From positions 1,116,001-1,180,000 of the forward strand of contig NZ_AP018150.1 in the NCBI RefSeq assembly GCF_003966915.1: 64,000 nucleotides of DNA. Reading direction: 5' to 3'. Position 1 is the first letter of the stretch. Each line of letters starts with the position of its first letter. Under the pieces are notes generated by a model. The model saw only the letters and a list, made by a program, of their open reading frames with translations, had not been told where the DNA came from and did not search any database. Shown here one piece after another: positions 35,736 through 45,676 of the stretch. The position numbers and the translations under genes were made by a program. This DNA comes from Mycoavidus cysteinexigens. Lineage in GTDB: Bacteria; Pseudomonadota; Gammaproteobacteria; Burkholderiales; Burkholderiaceae.

Positions 35736-36662
35736 TCATAGCCAATCGCGCGCAATCAGAAAATCGCTATAAAGCTGGGCTTCAGGCGAGTCGGGCTCGG
35801 GTTTCCAGTTATAGCGCCAGTGTGCTACTGGGGGCAGCGACATTAAAATCGATTCAGTCCGCCCGCCGCTTTGTAGGCCAAAGAGCGTGCCGCGGTCACA
35901 GACGAGGTTAAATTCAACATAACGACCGCGACGGTAGGCTTGGAAGGCTTTTTCATTCGGACCAAAGGGTAGATGGCGGCGGGCCTGAATAATTGGCAAA
36001 TAGGCTTTGGTAAAGGCATCGCCAACGCTTTGCATGAGCTTAAACCCTTGTTCAAAGCCTAGCTCGGAAAAATCATCATAAAAAATTCCACCAATACCGC
36101 GCGGCTCGTTGCGATGCTTTAAAAAAAAGTACTCATCACAGGCTTGTTTGAAGCGCGGATAAAGATCGGCTCCAAATGGCGCAACGGCATCACGGCAAAT
36201 ACGATGAAAGTGGCGCGCATCCTCTGCAAACCCATAGTAAGGTGTAAGGTCCATGCCACCACCAAACCAGAATACCGGAGCCGTATGCGCGCCGGCGGGC
36301 ATGGCCGCCAGTAAACGCACATTCATATGCACGGTTGGGCAGTAGGGGTTATGCGGATGGAGTACGAGTGAGATGCCGAGTGCTTCAAAACTGCAACCAG
36401 CCAGTTGTGGCCTGGCAGAGGTGGCTGAACTCGGTAAAGTATCGCCGCTCACGTGAGAGAAGTTAACACCGCCGCTTTCCAGCAAGCCACCGGGTTCGAT
36501 AATGCATGAAACGCCGTCGCCACGCAGGTGTTCGCTTGGTGCACGCTGCCACGGATCATGGATAAAACGCGGCGCATCAAGCTGCTCAAAAGAAGCTGTG
36601 ATCTGTTGCTGTAAATTAAGTAAATAGCTGCGCACGCGCGCAAAGTCGATTTGAGAATCCAT
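35736..36662 (-). CDS. hemF: Oxygen-dependent coproporphyrinogen III oxidase, 308 aa
   Basis: Cytosolic haem-synthesis enzyme converting coproporphyrinogen III to protoporphyrinogen IX with oxygen. Clear family blocks: GGGVNFSHV-type ([12 protein letters not shown]), [47 protein letters not shown] and [20 protein letters not shown]. Full length. It lies 66 nt after purD and ~97 nt before nadD in the same operon. Use of oxygen implies an aerobic lifestyle. Confidence 0.97.
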   Translation of the reverse strand: MDSQIDFARVRSYLLNLQQQITASFEQLDAPRFIHDPWQRAPSEHLRGDGVSCIIEPGGLLESGGVNFSHVSGDTLPSSATSARPQLAGCSFEALGISLVLHPHNPYCPTVHMNVRLLAAMPAGAHTAPVFWFGGGMDLTPYYGFAEDARHFHRICRDAVAPFGADLYPRFKQACDEYFFLKHRNEPRGIGGIFYDDFSELGFEQGFKLMQSVGDAFTKAYLPIIQARRHLPFGPNEKAFQAYRRGRYVEFNLVCDRGTLFGLQSGGRTESILMSLPPVAHWRYNWKPEPDSPEAQLYSDFLIARDWL

Positions 36663-36728
36663 GCCTTGATAGCTTATCGATCAAATAAAAAATAATAGAA
36701 AACGGCGCAACCCCGGCGCTGAGTATTT

Positions 36729-37997
36729 TTAATTTAATGGTTTCCGATTTAAGGCGCGATAACCAATATCGCGCCGATATTGCATCCCATCGAAAGCGAT
36801 TCGATTCACTACATCGTAGACCGCAGTTTGGGCGCCGCGCACAGTGTCCGCCAGTCCAACGACACACAGTACCCTGCCACCCGCTGTTACCAGGCGTTCA
36901 TCAACCAGGGTGGTTCCTGCATGAAAGGTCTGGATCTGTTCAGTGTGCGCTGGAATGCCAGAAATTAAATCTCCTTTCCGCGGCGCTTCTGGATAGCCAT
37001 GCGCCGCCAGTACGACCCCTAACGCGGTGCGGCGATCCCAGGCTAACTCCACCTGGTCTAGCGTGCCGGCAATGGCGTGTTCAATGACGTTAGAGAAATC
37101 CCCTTTTAAGCGCGCCATGATCGGTTGCGTTTCTGGATCGCCTAGACGGCAGTTGAATTCAAGCGCCTTGGGATTGCCCTGCGCATCGATCATAATCCCG
37201 GCATACAGAAAGCCGGTGTAACGAATTCCTTCTTGCTCCATACCTTGCACCGTGGGCAAGATAATTTCCCGCATAATGCGTGCATGTAATTTGGGCGTCA
37301 CAATCGGGGCCGGCGAATAGGCTCCCATGCCGCCTGTATTCGGACCTGCATCATGCTCGAGCAAACGCTTATGATCCTGGCTAGAGGCCAGGGGGAGCAC
37401 ATGTTTACCGTCTACCATGACAATAAAGCTGGCTTCTTCACCGCTTAAGTATTCTTCAATCACCACCCGCGCGCCATTGCCTCCAGCCAACATCGTGTCG
37501 ATAGCGGCATGCGCCTCAGCCAGTTCAGTGGCGACCACAACGCCTTTGCCCGCCGCCAAGCCATCCGCTTTAATCACGATTGGCGCGCCTTGTGCGTCAA
37601 CGTAGCGGTGAGCCGCCGTCGCTTCCTCAAAGCTAGCGTAAGCGGCAGTTGGAATCTGATGCCTCATCATAAAAGCCTTGGCGAAAGCCTTGGAACTTTC
37701 CAATTGAGCTGCTTGCTGCGTTGGGCCAAATATTTTAAGCCCGCGAGAACGAAACAGATTGACCACACCCGCCGCGAGCGGCGCTTCTGGCCCGACCACC
37801 GTAAACGCGACCCGTTCTTTTTGGGCAAAATCGGCGAGCTCTTCCAAATCGGTTAGAGCAATATTGCGTAGCCGCTCGTCGCGCGCCGTACCGCCATTGC
37901 CTGGAGCCACGTAGACAAACTGTACGCGGGGCGCTTGGGCAAGTTTCCATGCCAGCGCATGCTCACGGCCTCCTGAGCCAATAACAAGTAACTTCAT
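36729..37997 (-). CDS. purD: Phosphoribosylamine-glycine ligase (GARS), 422 aa
   Basis: Second step of purine synthesis. N-terminal MKLLVIGSGGREHALAWKL, then ATP-grasp blocks (IVIKADGLAAGKGVVVA, EEYLSGEEASFIVMVDG, NTGGMGAYSPAP, ALEFNCRLGDPETQ). The length is standard and the sequence intact, so purine synthesis seems retained at this step. AGGA lies about 10 nt before the ATG. It is 23 nt downstream of yebC. Confidence 0.97.
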   Translation of the reverse strand: MKLLVIGSGGREHALAWKLAQAPRVQFVYVAPGNGGTARDERLRNIALTDLEELADFAQKERVAFTVVGPEAPLAAGVVNLFRSRGLKIFGPTQQAAQLESSKAFAKAFMMRHQIPTAAYASFEEATAAHRYVDAQGAPIVIKADGLAAGKGVVVATELAEAHAAIDTMLAGGNGARVVIEEYLSGEEASFIVMVDGKHVLPLASSQDHKRLLEHDAGPNTGGMGAYSPAPIVTPKLHARIMREIILPTVQGMEQEGIRYTGFLYAGIMIDAQGNPKALEFNCRLGDPETQPIMARLKGDFSNVIEHAIAGTLDQVELAWDRRTALGVVLAAHGYPEAPRKGDLISGIPAHTEQIQTFHAGTTLVDERLVTAGGRVLCVVGLADTVRGAQTAVYDVVNRIAFDGMQYRRDIGYRALNRKPLN

Positions 37998-38020
37998 ACG
38001 TATGTGTTCCTAGGGATGAC

Positions 38021-38749
38021 TTAAATTTCGTCAATCAGTGCGTTCGTAAAGACAGCTTGTACGTCATCGAGATTTTCAAGGGTATCCAGCAATTTTTGCA
38101 TTTTCACTGCATCTTCGCCGGTGCAGGCGATTTCGCTGTGCGGTTTCATGGTGATTTCCGCCAATTCAGCCTTAAAGCCCGCGGTTTCGAGAGCATTTTT
38201 GACTTGGCTAAAAGCGCTTGGCACACACACAATTTCAATGCTGCCATCGCTATGATTCATGACGTCATCGGCCCCTGCTTCGAGAGCGATGGTCATTAAG
38301 CTTTCTTCAGGCGCGCCCGGCGCAAACAAAAACTGCCCGCAGTGCGTAAACATGAAAACCACGGAGCCATCCTGTCCCAAGTTGCCGCCATGTTTGGAAA
38401 AAGCATGGCGTACTTCAGCGACGGTGCGAGTGCGATTATCCGTCATGCAATCGACGATAATCGCAGCGCCCGCTAAGCCATAACCTTCATAACGGATTTC
38501 TTCATAGTGGGCGCCTTCAAGCCCACCCGCGCCGCGTTGCGTGGCCCGTTGAATATTGTCCTTGGGCATATTGGCATCAGTGGCTTTGTCAATCGCCAGC
38601 CGTAAGCGCGGATTACTATTCACGTCGCCGCCGCCTAAGCGAGCAGCCACGGTAATTTCTTTAATCAAACGTGTCCAAACCTTGCCGCGCTTTGCATCCG
38701 CAGCAGCTTTTTTATGCTTGATATTGGCCCATTTAGAATGACCAGCCAT
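38021..38749 (-). CDS. yebC: YebC/PmpR (TACO1) family protein, 242 aa
   Basis: Starts [20 protein letters not shown], the family signature, and continues with [35 protein letters not shown]. Members act as transcriptional regulators or assist translation of proline-rich stretches. Length is normal. It is coupled by short spacers to rluB upstream and purD downstream. Confidence 0.95.
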   Translation of the reverse strand: MAGHSKWANIKHKKAAADAKRGKVWTRLIKEITVAARLGGGDVNSNPRLRLAIDKATDANMPKDNIQRATQRGAGGLEGAHYEEIRYEGYGLAGAAIIVDCMTDNRTRTVAEVRHAFSKHGGNLGQDGSVVFMFTHCGQFLFAPGAPEESLMTIALEAGADDVMNHSDGSIEIVCVPSAFSQVKNALETAGFKAELAEITMKPHSEIACTGEDAVKMQKLLDTLENLDDVQAVFTNALIDEI

Positions 38750-38772
38750 AGGCTTTTTCTCCTGAGTGAATG

Positions 38773-40278
38773 CTAACGGTCGCGCGGGCGCTGACGAGAA
38801 TTGCCGCGGCTGATGCGGTCACCATTGTTACGCGTTGTGCCGGCGCCATTTCCGTACGGAGCATTATTGTAACGATTGCCATTGCTATTGCCGCTGCGTA
38901 CCCCTTCGTTAAAAGGAGTATGGGTTTGTCCGTAACGGCGCGGTGCAGGATTGCTATTGTAGTCGGGAAACCCAAGCGCAGTCTGCATCGGATCCGGTTG
39001 ACGCCGCCGCGGCGCGGCTTGAGCTCGGCCCGTTTGCGAAGCATTACGCCCGGACTTATCGTTGCTGGGCAGTTTCAGTCCCACCGACGTTAATAAAGCT
39101 CGTACTTGCGCTTCATCCATTTCTTCCCAGCGGCCGCGTTTTAGGCCGCGGGGCAAAGAAATGGGGCCGTGGCGGGTACGAATCAGCCGACTGACCATGA
39201 GGCCGACCGCTTCAAACATGCGCCGTACCTCGCGGTTGCGGCCTTCGGCTAAAGCGACGTGATACCAGCGATTGGTTCCTTCGCCGCCACCTGTTTGCAA
39301 GCGCAGAAAATGAGCCGGACCATCGTCTAGCGTGACGCCGCGCAAAAGTTGTTGGCGCGCAGTTTCCGGCAATTCACCTACAATCCGTACTGCATATTCG
39401 CGCTCGACGTTGTAACGCGGATGCATGCAGCGATTGGCTAAATCGCCTGAAGTGGTGAGTAAGAGCAAGCCTTCTGTATTAAAGTCAAGACGGCCAATCG
39501 AAAGCCATTTAGCCATTTTTACGGCAGGCAATCTGTCAAAAACGGAAGGCCGCTGCTCGGGGTCAGAGTGGCTCACAATTTCACCAGCGGGCTTATGATA
39601 AATCAGCACTCGCGGCGGTTGGGTTGGTAATTTACGGGCGATCAGCTTACCGTTAATCCGCACTAAGTCAGTTGGCATAATGCGTTGCCCAATATGGGCT
39701 GGTTCGCCGTTGACGGAGACCCGGCCCGCCATAATCAACTCTTCCATTTCACGGCGCGAGCCCATGCCTGCTTCAGCCAATACTTTGTGTAGCTTAGGAG
39801 TATCTTCGTCCGGCGCGAGCACGCGTTTTGGCGGTTCGGTTTTGCGCAACCGTCCAAGCATTGGAGCACGCACACTTCCGCTGGCATTATCCGCGTCATA
39901 AGCAGGCGAGGTGACATAAGAAAAAACCTCGTCTACCGCTTGGCTATTTTTTTGGGGGGAGGTTTCACCAGAGGCTAAGTTCTTTTCTGGCTTGGGCGGG
40001 CGTTTCGGGCGTGGGTTAGTCGCTTGGCGTGCCGCGTCTGAGGGAGTGGCTGGCGGCTGCGCGCCTTTGGTTTTCTCAGCTCGACGCCGCGCAATTAAGC
40101 TCCGCGGGCCACGCCGCAAACCACGCCGCACTTGTCCTTCGCCTGCTGGCGTCGGTGCGGAAGCCGTCTCCGCTGAACTCATACTCGTATTCGCCTCATC
40201 CGTCGTGGGCGTAGCGGAAGCCGGCGCAGTCTCGCCTTGACTAACCTTAAGTAAATCGGTTTCTTGACTATGTTTCAA
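38773..40278 (-). CDS. rluB: 23S rRNA pseudouridine synthase RluB-like, 501 aa with long tails
   Basis: Modifies U2605 of 23S rRNA (E. coli numbering). S4 domain at ~160-220 ([20 protein letters not shown]) and catalytic domain with the active Asp in [14 protein letters not shown] near 262. The protein has a ~155-residue basic and proline-rich N-terminal extension and a ~100-residue Asn/Arg/Gly-rich C-terminal tail ([20 protein letters not shown]). Such tails are common in Burkholderia homologues and probably disordered. It lies between scpB and yebC. Confidence 0.92.
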   Translation of the reverse strand: MKHSQETDLLKVSQGETAPASATPTTDEANTSMSSAETASAPTPAGEGQVRRGLRRGPRSLIARRRAEKTKGAQPPATPSDAARQATNPRPKRPPKPEKNLASGETSPQKNSQAVDEVFSYVTSPAYDADNASGSVRAPMLGRLRKTEPPKRVLAPDEDTPKLHKVLAEAGMGSRREMEELIMAGRVSVNGEPAHIGQRIMPTDLVRINGKLIARKLPTQPPRVLIYHKPAGEIVSHSDPEQRPSVFDRLPAVKMAKWLSIGRLDFNTEGLLLLTTSGDLANRCMHPRYNVEREYAVRIVGELPETARQQLLRGVTLDDGPAHFLRLQTGGGEGTNRWYHVALAEGRNREVRRMFEAVGLMVSRLIRTRHGPISLPRGLKRGRWEEMDEAQVRALLTSVGLKLPSNDKSGRNASQTGRAQAAPRRRQPDPMQTALGFPDYNSNPAPRRYGQTHTPFNEGVRSGNSNGNRYNNAPYGNGAGTTRNNGDRISRGNSRQRPRDR

Positions 40279-40337
40279 AACAACCTCTGGAAAGTGAAAG
40301 TAGGGGCGCTATGGGTAAAGTAGCGCGCTTTGTTTTT

Positions 40338-40895
40338 TTAATCTGTAAATTCGATTGTATGTTGCTCAATGGGATGATCTGCCGATAAATTAGATAAAGT
40401 GGGTAATGCATCTAGCGCAGTCAAACTAAGATCATCAAGAAAAAATTGGGTCGTTGCATAAAGCGCTGGCCGTCCTGGCGTGTCACGCTGGCCTATGATT
40501 TCAACCCAGCCGCGTTCTTCAAGCTGTTTGAGCACTTGGCTATTCACGCTCACCCCGCGGATTTGCTCGATATCGCCCCGCGTAACTGGCTGGCGGTAAG
40601 CAATAATCGCTAAAGTCTCAAGGACTGCGCGCGAGTATTTGGGCGGTTTTTCAGGATGCAGCTTGTCTAACAATGGCTGCATTGCGGGTTTACTCTGAAA
40701 ACGCCAACCGCTGGCTAACGAAACCAGTTCAATACCTCGCCCCGACCAGTCAGCGCGCAAGTCTTCAAGCAGACTGCGCACCTCATCAGACGTTATCTCA
40801 GCAGCGAATAATTTACGTAAAGCATCGATTTTAAGCGGTTCCTGCGCACATATTAAAGCAGTTTCAAGCGCAATTTTCGCTTGCTGGGCGTTCAT
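40338..40895 (-). CDS. scpB: Segregation and condensation protein B, 185 aa
   Basis: Winged-helix partner of the SMC-ScpA condensin complex. Diagnostic text: [69 protein letters not shown]. Start at 40895 (MNAQQAK) with AAGGTGG upstream, matching Burkholderia homologues; ATGs at 40964 and 40937 would add residues not seen in the family. It is the first gene of the operon running to rng. Confidence 0.92.
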   Translation of the reverse strand: MNAQQAKIALETALICAQEPLKIDALRKLFAAEITSDEVRSLLEDLRADWSGRGIELVSLASGWRFQSKPAMQPLLDKLHPEKPPKYSRAVLETLAIIAYRQPVTRGDIEQIRGVSVNSQVLKQLEERGWVEIIGQRDTPGRPALYATTQFFLDDLSLTALDALPTLSNLSADHPIEQHTIEFTD

Positions 40896-41169
40896 GCCGC
40901 CCACCTTTTTTTCCATCGATGACTGTGTCGCTTCCATCAAAAATATCAAATGTATATATAGCAAAGGCTATTTACAGATACGCTTTTGTTCGTTTCATCA
41001 TAACCAAAAACCCGAGGCAATTTATTCCTATTGTACCGTTTTGCTGATTTAAGCTGACTGCACGGATGCATTTTTGCCACCCCCATTTTCCGAACACCGC
41101 CATGGGCGGCTGCGTTAGAATGAGTGCCTTTAAGCTTTTTTGCTACACGGTAAGGGTAAGTCATCTGCA

Positions 41170-41868
41170 ATGCAATACGGATTTTTGCGCCGGCTGTCAG
41201 CCGTTTTAGGCTTTGTTTTACTCGCCGTTTTCTTAACGGCCTGCAGCGCGCCAGCAGGCTATTATCGAGTGCAGCGCGGCGATACTTTAAGCCGCATTGC
41301 CCAACGCCACAAAACCAGCACGAAAGACCTCGCGCGGTGGAATCGTTTATCTAAACCGAATGTATTGGCAATAAACCAAACACTGCGCGTCAAACCACCT
41401 GCCTCGAACAAACCGCCCTTGCGCGCCGCCACTCAACCGCGCCGTTTGACGCAAGCGCCGTCAGCTTTACCCGCTAGTATAGCAAAGATGCCCGCCGCTG
41501 TTCCATTTGCTTTGGATTGGCCTGCGCAAGGGCCGATTATCCGTGGTTTTGACGGCATTAATAACAAAGGCATTAATATTGCTGGCAAAGCAGGCGACCC
41601 TATTTACGCGGCAGCCGATGGCAAGGTGGTTTATGCTGGAAACAAGTTGCGCGGTTATGGCAATTTGCTGATTATTAAGCACCATGCGGATTTTTTAACC
41701 GCGTATGCGCATAATCAGACCCTCTATATTCCCGAAGGACAAGATGTAAAAAAAGGGCAGCGCATTGCAGAAATGGGTAACACGGACAGCACGGCAGCTA
41801 TGCTTCACTTCGAGCTGCGTTATCAGGGCCGTTCGCTTAATCCGCTGCGCTATCTGCCGGCTCGTTAG
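41170..41868 (+). CDS. nlpD: NlpD-like lipoprotein, LysM and degenerate M23 domains, 232 aa
   Basis: Signal peptide with lipobox (LAVFLTACSA). A LysM domain at residues ~30-75 (YYRVQRGDTLSRIAQRHKTS) precedes a LytM/M23 domain (~120-232). The domain keeps the NlpD shape (VVYAGNKLRGYGNLLIIKHH, AYAHNQTLYIPEGQDVKKGQ, LHFELRYQGRSLNPLRYLP). The metal site that would be HxxxD reads NNKGINIAG, so it should not be a peptidase. By family knowledge it activates AmiC-type amidases at division. In Burkholderia rpoS normally follows nlpD; here a tRNA follows instead. Confidence 0.88.
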   Translation: MQYGFLRRLSAVLGFVLLAVFLTACSAPAGYYRVQRGDTLSRIAQRHKTSTKDLARWNRLSKPNVLAINQTLRVKPPASNKPPLRAATQPRRLTQAPSALPASIAKMPAAVPFALDWPAQGPIIRGFDGINNKGINIAGKAGDPIYAAADGKVVYAGNKLRGYGNLLIIKHHADFLTAYAHNQTLYIPEGQDVKKGQRIAEMGNTDSTAAMLHFELRYQGRSLNPLRYLPAR

Positions 41869-41921
41869 TCGCGCAGCATGTGTTAGAATCCGCGTTTATA
41901 AAAAAGCCTCATGTCATTTTT

Positions 41922-41998
41922 CTGCCCATAGCTCAGTTGGATAGAGCATCGGCCTTCTAAGCCGAGGGTCGGGGGTTCGAATCCCTCTGGGCAGGCCA
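41922..41998 (+). tRNA. tRNA-Arg (anticodon TCT)
   Basis: Acceptor arms CTGCCCA/TGGGCAG pair perfectly. The D arm is GCTC/GAGC, the anticodon stem TCGGC/GCCGA with loop CTTCTAA (anticodon TCT), the T arm GGGGG/CCCTC with loop TTCGAAT. The discriminator is G and CCA is encoded at 41996-41998. It reads AGA codons. Confidence 0.97.
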
Positions 41999-42418
41999 TT
42001 TACCTCAAGTAGCATTCAATAAAATTCCTCAGAATAGTGTTAAAAGCCATATAGAATAAGGCTTTAATTAGGGTTGGTTCTTTAAATTTTGAAGGTAAAG
42101 TAACCCAGCTAAGCGCAGTTACACAGCTATTCTGTAGGTATCGGTGTAGGTACGCGAAGACGAAGAGGCCTCAGCGGTCCGTATGCTTTACGATTCAATA
42201 CAAATTGCCGCGACGCAACCAAGGTCCCCATCGCCGATTAGCTCGCGTTCGTCCACCTTAGGTCGGCTTGCTGTGAACTCTTCAAAAGAGCCTGAAAAGC
42301 GGATAGAGCAGATTATGGATAAGATGGGGCTATGAGATTTTTTAGTGTCTGATTCCCATTAGAAAAAATCCCACCCAAGGATAGGATTTTTTCCCATAAA
42401 AATATAATCGATTGTGAA
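41999..42418. other. Intergenic region after tRNA-Arg
   Basis: About 420 bp with no credible gene. The 3' flank of a tRNA is a common integration site, and the next genes are accessory, but no duplicate of the tRNA 3' end was noticed within the window. Confidence 0.4.
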
Positions 42419-43177
42419 TTATTTTCTTGGAATAAAATTTAAAGAGTAAAGTCGCATTCCAACGGGTTTATATTGTTTAAGGGTCTCGTCATAAGGGGAT
42501 TCGGGTAATTTAATCCAAATAGTATTATTGTCTTTATCCTCTGTTTCAAATAAAACAGTGGCATAATCTTTGGCGTACTCGTCTCTCCAACCTTCTCTAA
42601 CTAATTGAAACTCTTGTTTATGACGTTTTTCATCAAGCTTGCCGATATGAGCTTCAAAAATACCCTGTTCTATACCCCAGTCAAGTCGGGGAATATGAGC
42701 TTTGATGTCAAGGGTGAATTTTTCAGGAAAAGATGAAACAAATTCAATCATGACTTCATTTTTGCCAGCACATCGACCATCTTTAGAGTTGTTTTGGTAA
42801 AATCCGTGCGTACGATAGATTAAGTCGTACGTAGCTGGGCTACCGAAACTAAACATAATATTATCTTTTATAGATGCATTTGCATTTGCATTTGCATTTG
42901 CAGAAAGATCTTTGTTTGACCTTTCTAAATCCGAAATTCTTTGATTTAAATCTTTAATTATTTGATTTTGGTCTTTAATTATATTTTCTATTTGTAAAAA
43001 TCGTTCCTTGTTAAAAATTCCAAATTCTTCAATCCTCCTATTTATCTGATCATTTATCACTGAAAGAGTATTATCATTGGATGCGGAATGGTTATCTACG
43101 GTCTGATGATAGATGCGTTGAGTTGGGATATTTCCAGAAACATTAGAAAGGCCACTTTCAGTCATGCTAACCTCCAT
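42419..43177 (-). CDS. Hypothetical coiled-coil protein with an (Ala-Asn) repeat, 252 aa
   Basis: No signal peptide. Residues ~40-92 are a strong heptad coiled coil (IEEFGIFNKERFLQIENII, IIKDLNQRISDLERSN). An ANANANANA linker encoded by a hexanucleotide repeat follows. The C-terminal ~145 residues form a compact, beta-rich looking domain (YDLIYRTHGFYQNN, FTLDIKAHIPRLDWGIEQGI). The layout (trimeric-type stalk plus head) recalls tail-fibre or lectin-like proteins, but I recognise no family. The DNA is AT-rich and the gene stands alone. Confidence 0.6.
   Translation of the reverse strand: MEVSMTESGLSNVSGNIPTQRIYHQTVDNHSASNDNTLSVINDQINRRIEEFGIFNKERFLQIENIIKDQNQIIKDLNQRISDLERSNKDLSANANANANASIKDNIMFSFGSPATYDLIYRTHGFYQNNSKDGRCAGKNEVMIEFVSSFPEKFTLDIKAHIPRLDWGIEQGIFEAHIGKLDEKRHKQEFQLVREGWRDEYAKDYATVLFETEDKDNNTIWIKLPESPYDETLKQYKPVGMRLYSLNFIPRK
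42875..42902 (-). repeat. Hexanucleotide repeat (tgcatt), 4 units plus part
   Basis: TGCATT is repeated perfectly four times and followed by TGCA, inside the coiled-coil gene. Six-base units encode Ala-Asn pairs, so slippage changes linker length without changing frame. Confidence 0.8.
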
Positions 43178-43822
43178 ACCATTGGGTTATGTTACGAATT
43201 GCGAAGAGCGCCCCAATAACCAGTGGAAAACTCACCACAAATTTCTTTAACTATAGAAGGCAAAAAGCGTTAAGCAATAAATTTTGAGTTTCTCCATTAG
43301 CCAAGGAAGCAACTTGTGGCGAAAGCGCTAACAGGTAAAACAGAAAATTAGGTGGTGGATTGACAAATTTTAAAATTTGTGAATTATTATTGTCTATCTC
43401 GTAAAAAGTCTAAATTTAACAATCAGGCGCTATATTGAGAATCTTAACACTTGAATTTGTCGCTGTTACCGCGGGGATCGCGTCCCGTAGCGCAGTTGTT
43501 TGTTTGAACTCCCGCTCAGTTCGTTTCTGAATCGTCTGCGGCAGCGGCGCTCGCAAAGCGCTCACAGGCGGCGTACCCCTTAGCCGAGCGCATACGTCAG
43601 CTCGGACCTAAAGCGAGTGTTTTTACTACGCCGGTGGCATTCGAAGCCTCGAATTAGGCAAACCGGATGGTTCAGCACAACCGCATTTTGTTCGCCGCTA
43701 AGCTTGACCGAGAACCCGCTGGAATTTCGCTTACTGAGCTGGCCGAAATTAATGCCTATAATGCCAGTGTCTGCTGGCAATGGCGCAAGCAGGCACTTGG
43801 ATTAAAAGCTTTTTATAAGGAG
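43178..43822. other. Intergenic region with a decayed IS66 OrfA-like fragment
   Basis: No intact gene. Around 43680-43820 one plus frame reads REPAGISLTELAEINAYNAS, CWQWRKQALGL. This resembles the helix-turn-helix of transposon OrfA proteins (pattern ISxxELAxxxxxNAxxxxxWRKQAL). The rest of the element is not recognisable. A related fragment lies at 44501-44555. Confidence 0.4.
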
Positions 43823-44410
43823 TTACTGAGGGTAGGCACTATTGGCGATAGCGGGAGTAGGATAATTAGGTAAATACTCACCTGAGCCAATCAAGCTGAA
43901 CTCGACCCAATATTCACCTTTTGGAGTCTCAATTACTTTTCCAGGTATATTTACTGGATTTCCCCCATTCCCGACAAAGGTAAGAACCTTGGTTTTGTCA
44001 TATATATCTTGAAGTTTTTCTTTATTGTACTTGATTTTATTGCCAATATATTCTGCTGCTATAGGCTTATCTTCTGCTTTTTCATCTAATGTGATGTAAA
44101 TATTATTTTTTTTCTGATTTATGGTAGTTTTAAATTTTTCCGGATTCGACGAATAAGAGGATGGTAGTATCACCATACTGTCTATCCGCCCTTGAAAATT
44201 CGAGGGATTATTTCTGAATCCAATTATCGTTCGGCCATCTTCCAGACTCAGCATAGGCTGTCCTACTATACCATGGTTGGGCGTGTTCTTTAGTAAAGAA
44301 GCCCACTCAGTATAGTTATTTGTTTTCGGCGCTTCACCTCCATCACCGCCTCCGCATCCGGCGATCAAATTCCCCATAACCAGTAGAGCAGCCAAAATTT
44401 GTTTCTTCAT
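43823..44410 (-). CDS. Hypothetical lipoprotein, 195 aa
   Basis: Signal peptide MKKQILAALLVMGNLIAGC with lipobox LIAG-C, then a Gly-rich spacer. The mature part (SLEDGRTIIGFRNNPSNFQG, VLTFVGNGGNPVNIPGKVI) matches no family I know. Start at 44410 because GAGG lies 7 nt upstream; an ATG 4 codons earlier would place the ribosome site inside the gene. AT-rich and flanked on both sides by copies of the same decayed fragment. Likely envelope-anchored; function unknown. Confidence 0.65.
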   Translation of the reverse strand: MKKQILAALLVMGNLIAGCGGGDGGEAPKTNNYTEWASLLKNTPNHGIVGQPMLSLEDGRTIIGFRNNPSNFQGRIDSMVILPSSYSSNPEKFKTTINQKKNNIYITLDEKAEDKPIAAEYIGNKIKYNKEKLQDIYDKTKVLTFVGNGGNPVNIPGKVIETPKGEYWVEFSLIGSGEYLPNYPTPAIANSAYPQ

Positions 44411-44729
44411 TTTTATCCTCATAAATTATTAAACAACACAGAAAATTTATATATATCTACTTTATTGTATCTTGCGGCAACCCTTTCATTCCTTGCTTCG
44501 TTTATCTGCAATGGCATGAGCAGGCCCTTGGATTATAAGCGGTTTTATCGGATGGCAGAGGTTAGCTACAAGCATTTTTATGAGTATCTAATTAAATTCC
44601 TGCCTCTTTAATAGATAGTTTCAGTGCCATCTATTTTTTTAAAACGCAAGGTGCAAAAACACTAAGCTTTGATTGTTCTACAATGAACACCATTCAATAA
44701 AATCATCTATCATTGCGCTGATTGATGAT
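44411..44729. other. Intergenic region with second copy of the decayed fragment
   Basis: 44501-44555 (tctgcaatggcatgagcagg, then cccttggattataagc) matches 43771-43820 in the same orientation with several mismatches. Its reading frame is broken by a stop. No gene is seen. Confidence 0.4.
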
Positions 44730-44927
44730 TTAATGTTCACCTTGATCAGCTACGTTCAAAATCGGGAGTACTTCCTTGAGATGTCGGACAACCTTATTGT
44801 AGGCTGCGCGGGCTTGATCTGTTTGAATAGCTTCATTGAACTCAATTCCTGAAGACAAATAATACAAACCATTTTCGGTTTGCTGCGGCGGTAATATGGC
44901 TTGTTGATGATTGATGGCCGCAAGCAA
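44730..44927 (-). CDS. Small hypothetical ORF, 65 aa, possibly truncated
   Basis: A TTG start has GGAG about 10 nt upstream. The frame is open further upstream (NVKEEVAARRIND), so it may be the end of a longer gene. Text such as LAAINHQQAILPPQQ and RAAYNKVVRHLKEVLPIL is protein-like and helical, but of no family I recognise. Confidence 0.3.
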   Translation of the reverse strand: MLAAINHQQAILPPQQTENGLYYLSSGIEFNEAIQTDQARAAYNKVVRHLKEVLPILNVADQGEH

Positions 44928-44996
44928 ATCGTTGATTCTCCGCGCTGCAACTTCTTCTTTAACGTTGGTTATTTACATTGTGCTTATTAGATGTAA

Positions 44997-45146
44997 CTAT
45001 ACTCTTTCATTTTGACTTTCTTCTTCCAGAAGGAGAGCAAGAGCGGGATCGCTACGCTGCAAGAGGACATGGATATTATTTGCGCCATACTGAAGGTTGC
45101 CGAGGCGCTGGCAAAGGAGCTACGACATTGTAAACAGCATGATTGA
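44997..45146 (+). pseudogene. HigB/RelE-type toxin, C-terminal remnant
   Basis: The frame ending at TGA 45146 reads FFQKESKSGIATLQEDMDII, then LKVAEALAKELRHCKQHD. This is the C-terminal helix region of phage-Gp49-like (HigB-type) mRNA interferases, usually FQKKSKSGI-TP. The N-terminal two thirds, with most catalytic residues, are missing beyond a stop at 44994. Its end overlaps the antitoxin start, as in intact toxin-antitoxin pairs. Confidence 0.65.
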
Positions 45147-45465
45147 AGGCCTCGAGATCGAAGCTAGCTCGGGCAATGTCTTCGCCGATCTTGGCCTGCC
45201 CGATGCCGAAAAACTCAAGATCAAGTCTGGGCTGGTGGTCGAGATCACCAGCGCCGTGCATCGCCTCGGCCTGACCCAAGAAGAGGCCGGGTGGCGCATG
45301 GGCATTCCGCAACCGAAGGTATCGGGCATGATGCGTGGCGACTTCGCCAACCTTTCTGAGTGTAAGCTGATGGAATGCCTCAACCGACTCGGGTACGATA
45401 TTGAGACCAAGGTACGGCCAGCGATAAATTCGGTCGGGCATCTAGGTTTGGGGCCGGAGTGGTAA
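45139..45465 (+). CDS. XRE-family antitoxin-like DNA-binding protein, 108 aa
   Basis: Text SGNVFADLGLPDAEKLKIKS and LVVEITSAVHRLGLTQEEAG is typical of HTH_37/HigA2-like antitoxins, followed by the helix-turn-helix MGIPQPKVSGMMRGDFANLS. Start at 45139 overlaps the decayed toxin gene by 8 nt; an upstream in-frame ATG (45097) falls inside the toxin. The protein would normally bind and repress the pair's promoter. With the toxin broken it may be an orphan repressor. Confidence 0.75.
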   Translation: MIEGLEIEASSGNVFADLGLPDAEKLKIKSGLVVEITSAVHRLGLTQEEAGWRMGIPQPKVSGMMRGDFANLSECKLMECLNRLGYDIETKVRPAINSVGHLGLGPEW

Positions 45466-45676
45466 GGATAGGCTCCGACATCTTCTTTGTTATATATAAT
45501 ATGCAAGGTACCATTCACTTTATTTGGGACCTACCAAAAAAGTTGATTGAAGCACTCAAACCTCAACTACTCGATGAAGAGTTGGTATTTTTGTAGGCAC
45601 CTTAATTAAAATCAATGGAATCATCATATAAATACAGGGTATATGGATCCCTTTGGATAGGCTATTTTGCACAGCT

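Noticed and set aside
41999-42418. Integrated island boundary at tRNA-Arg
   Set aside because: No duplicated tRNA 3' end and no integrase gene were found in the window.
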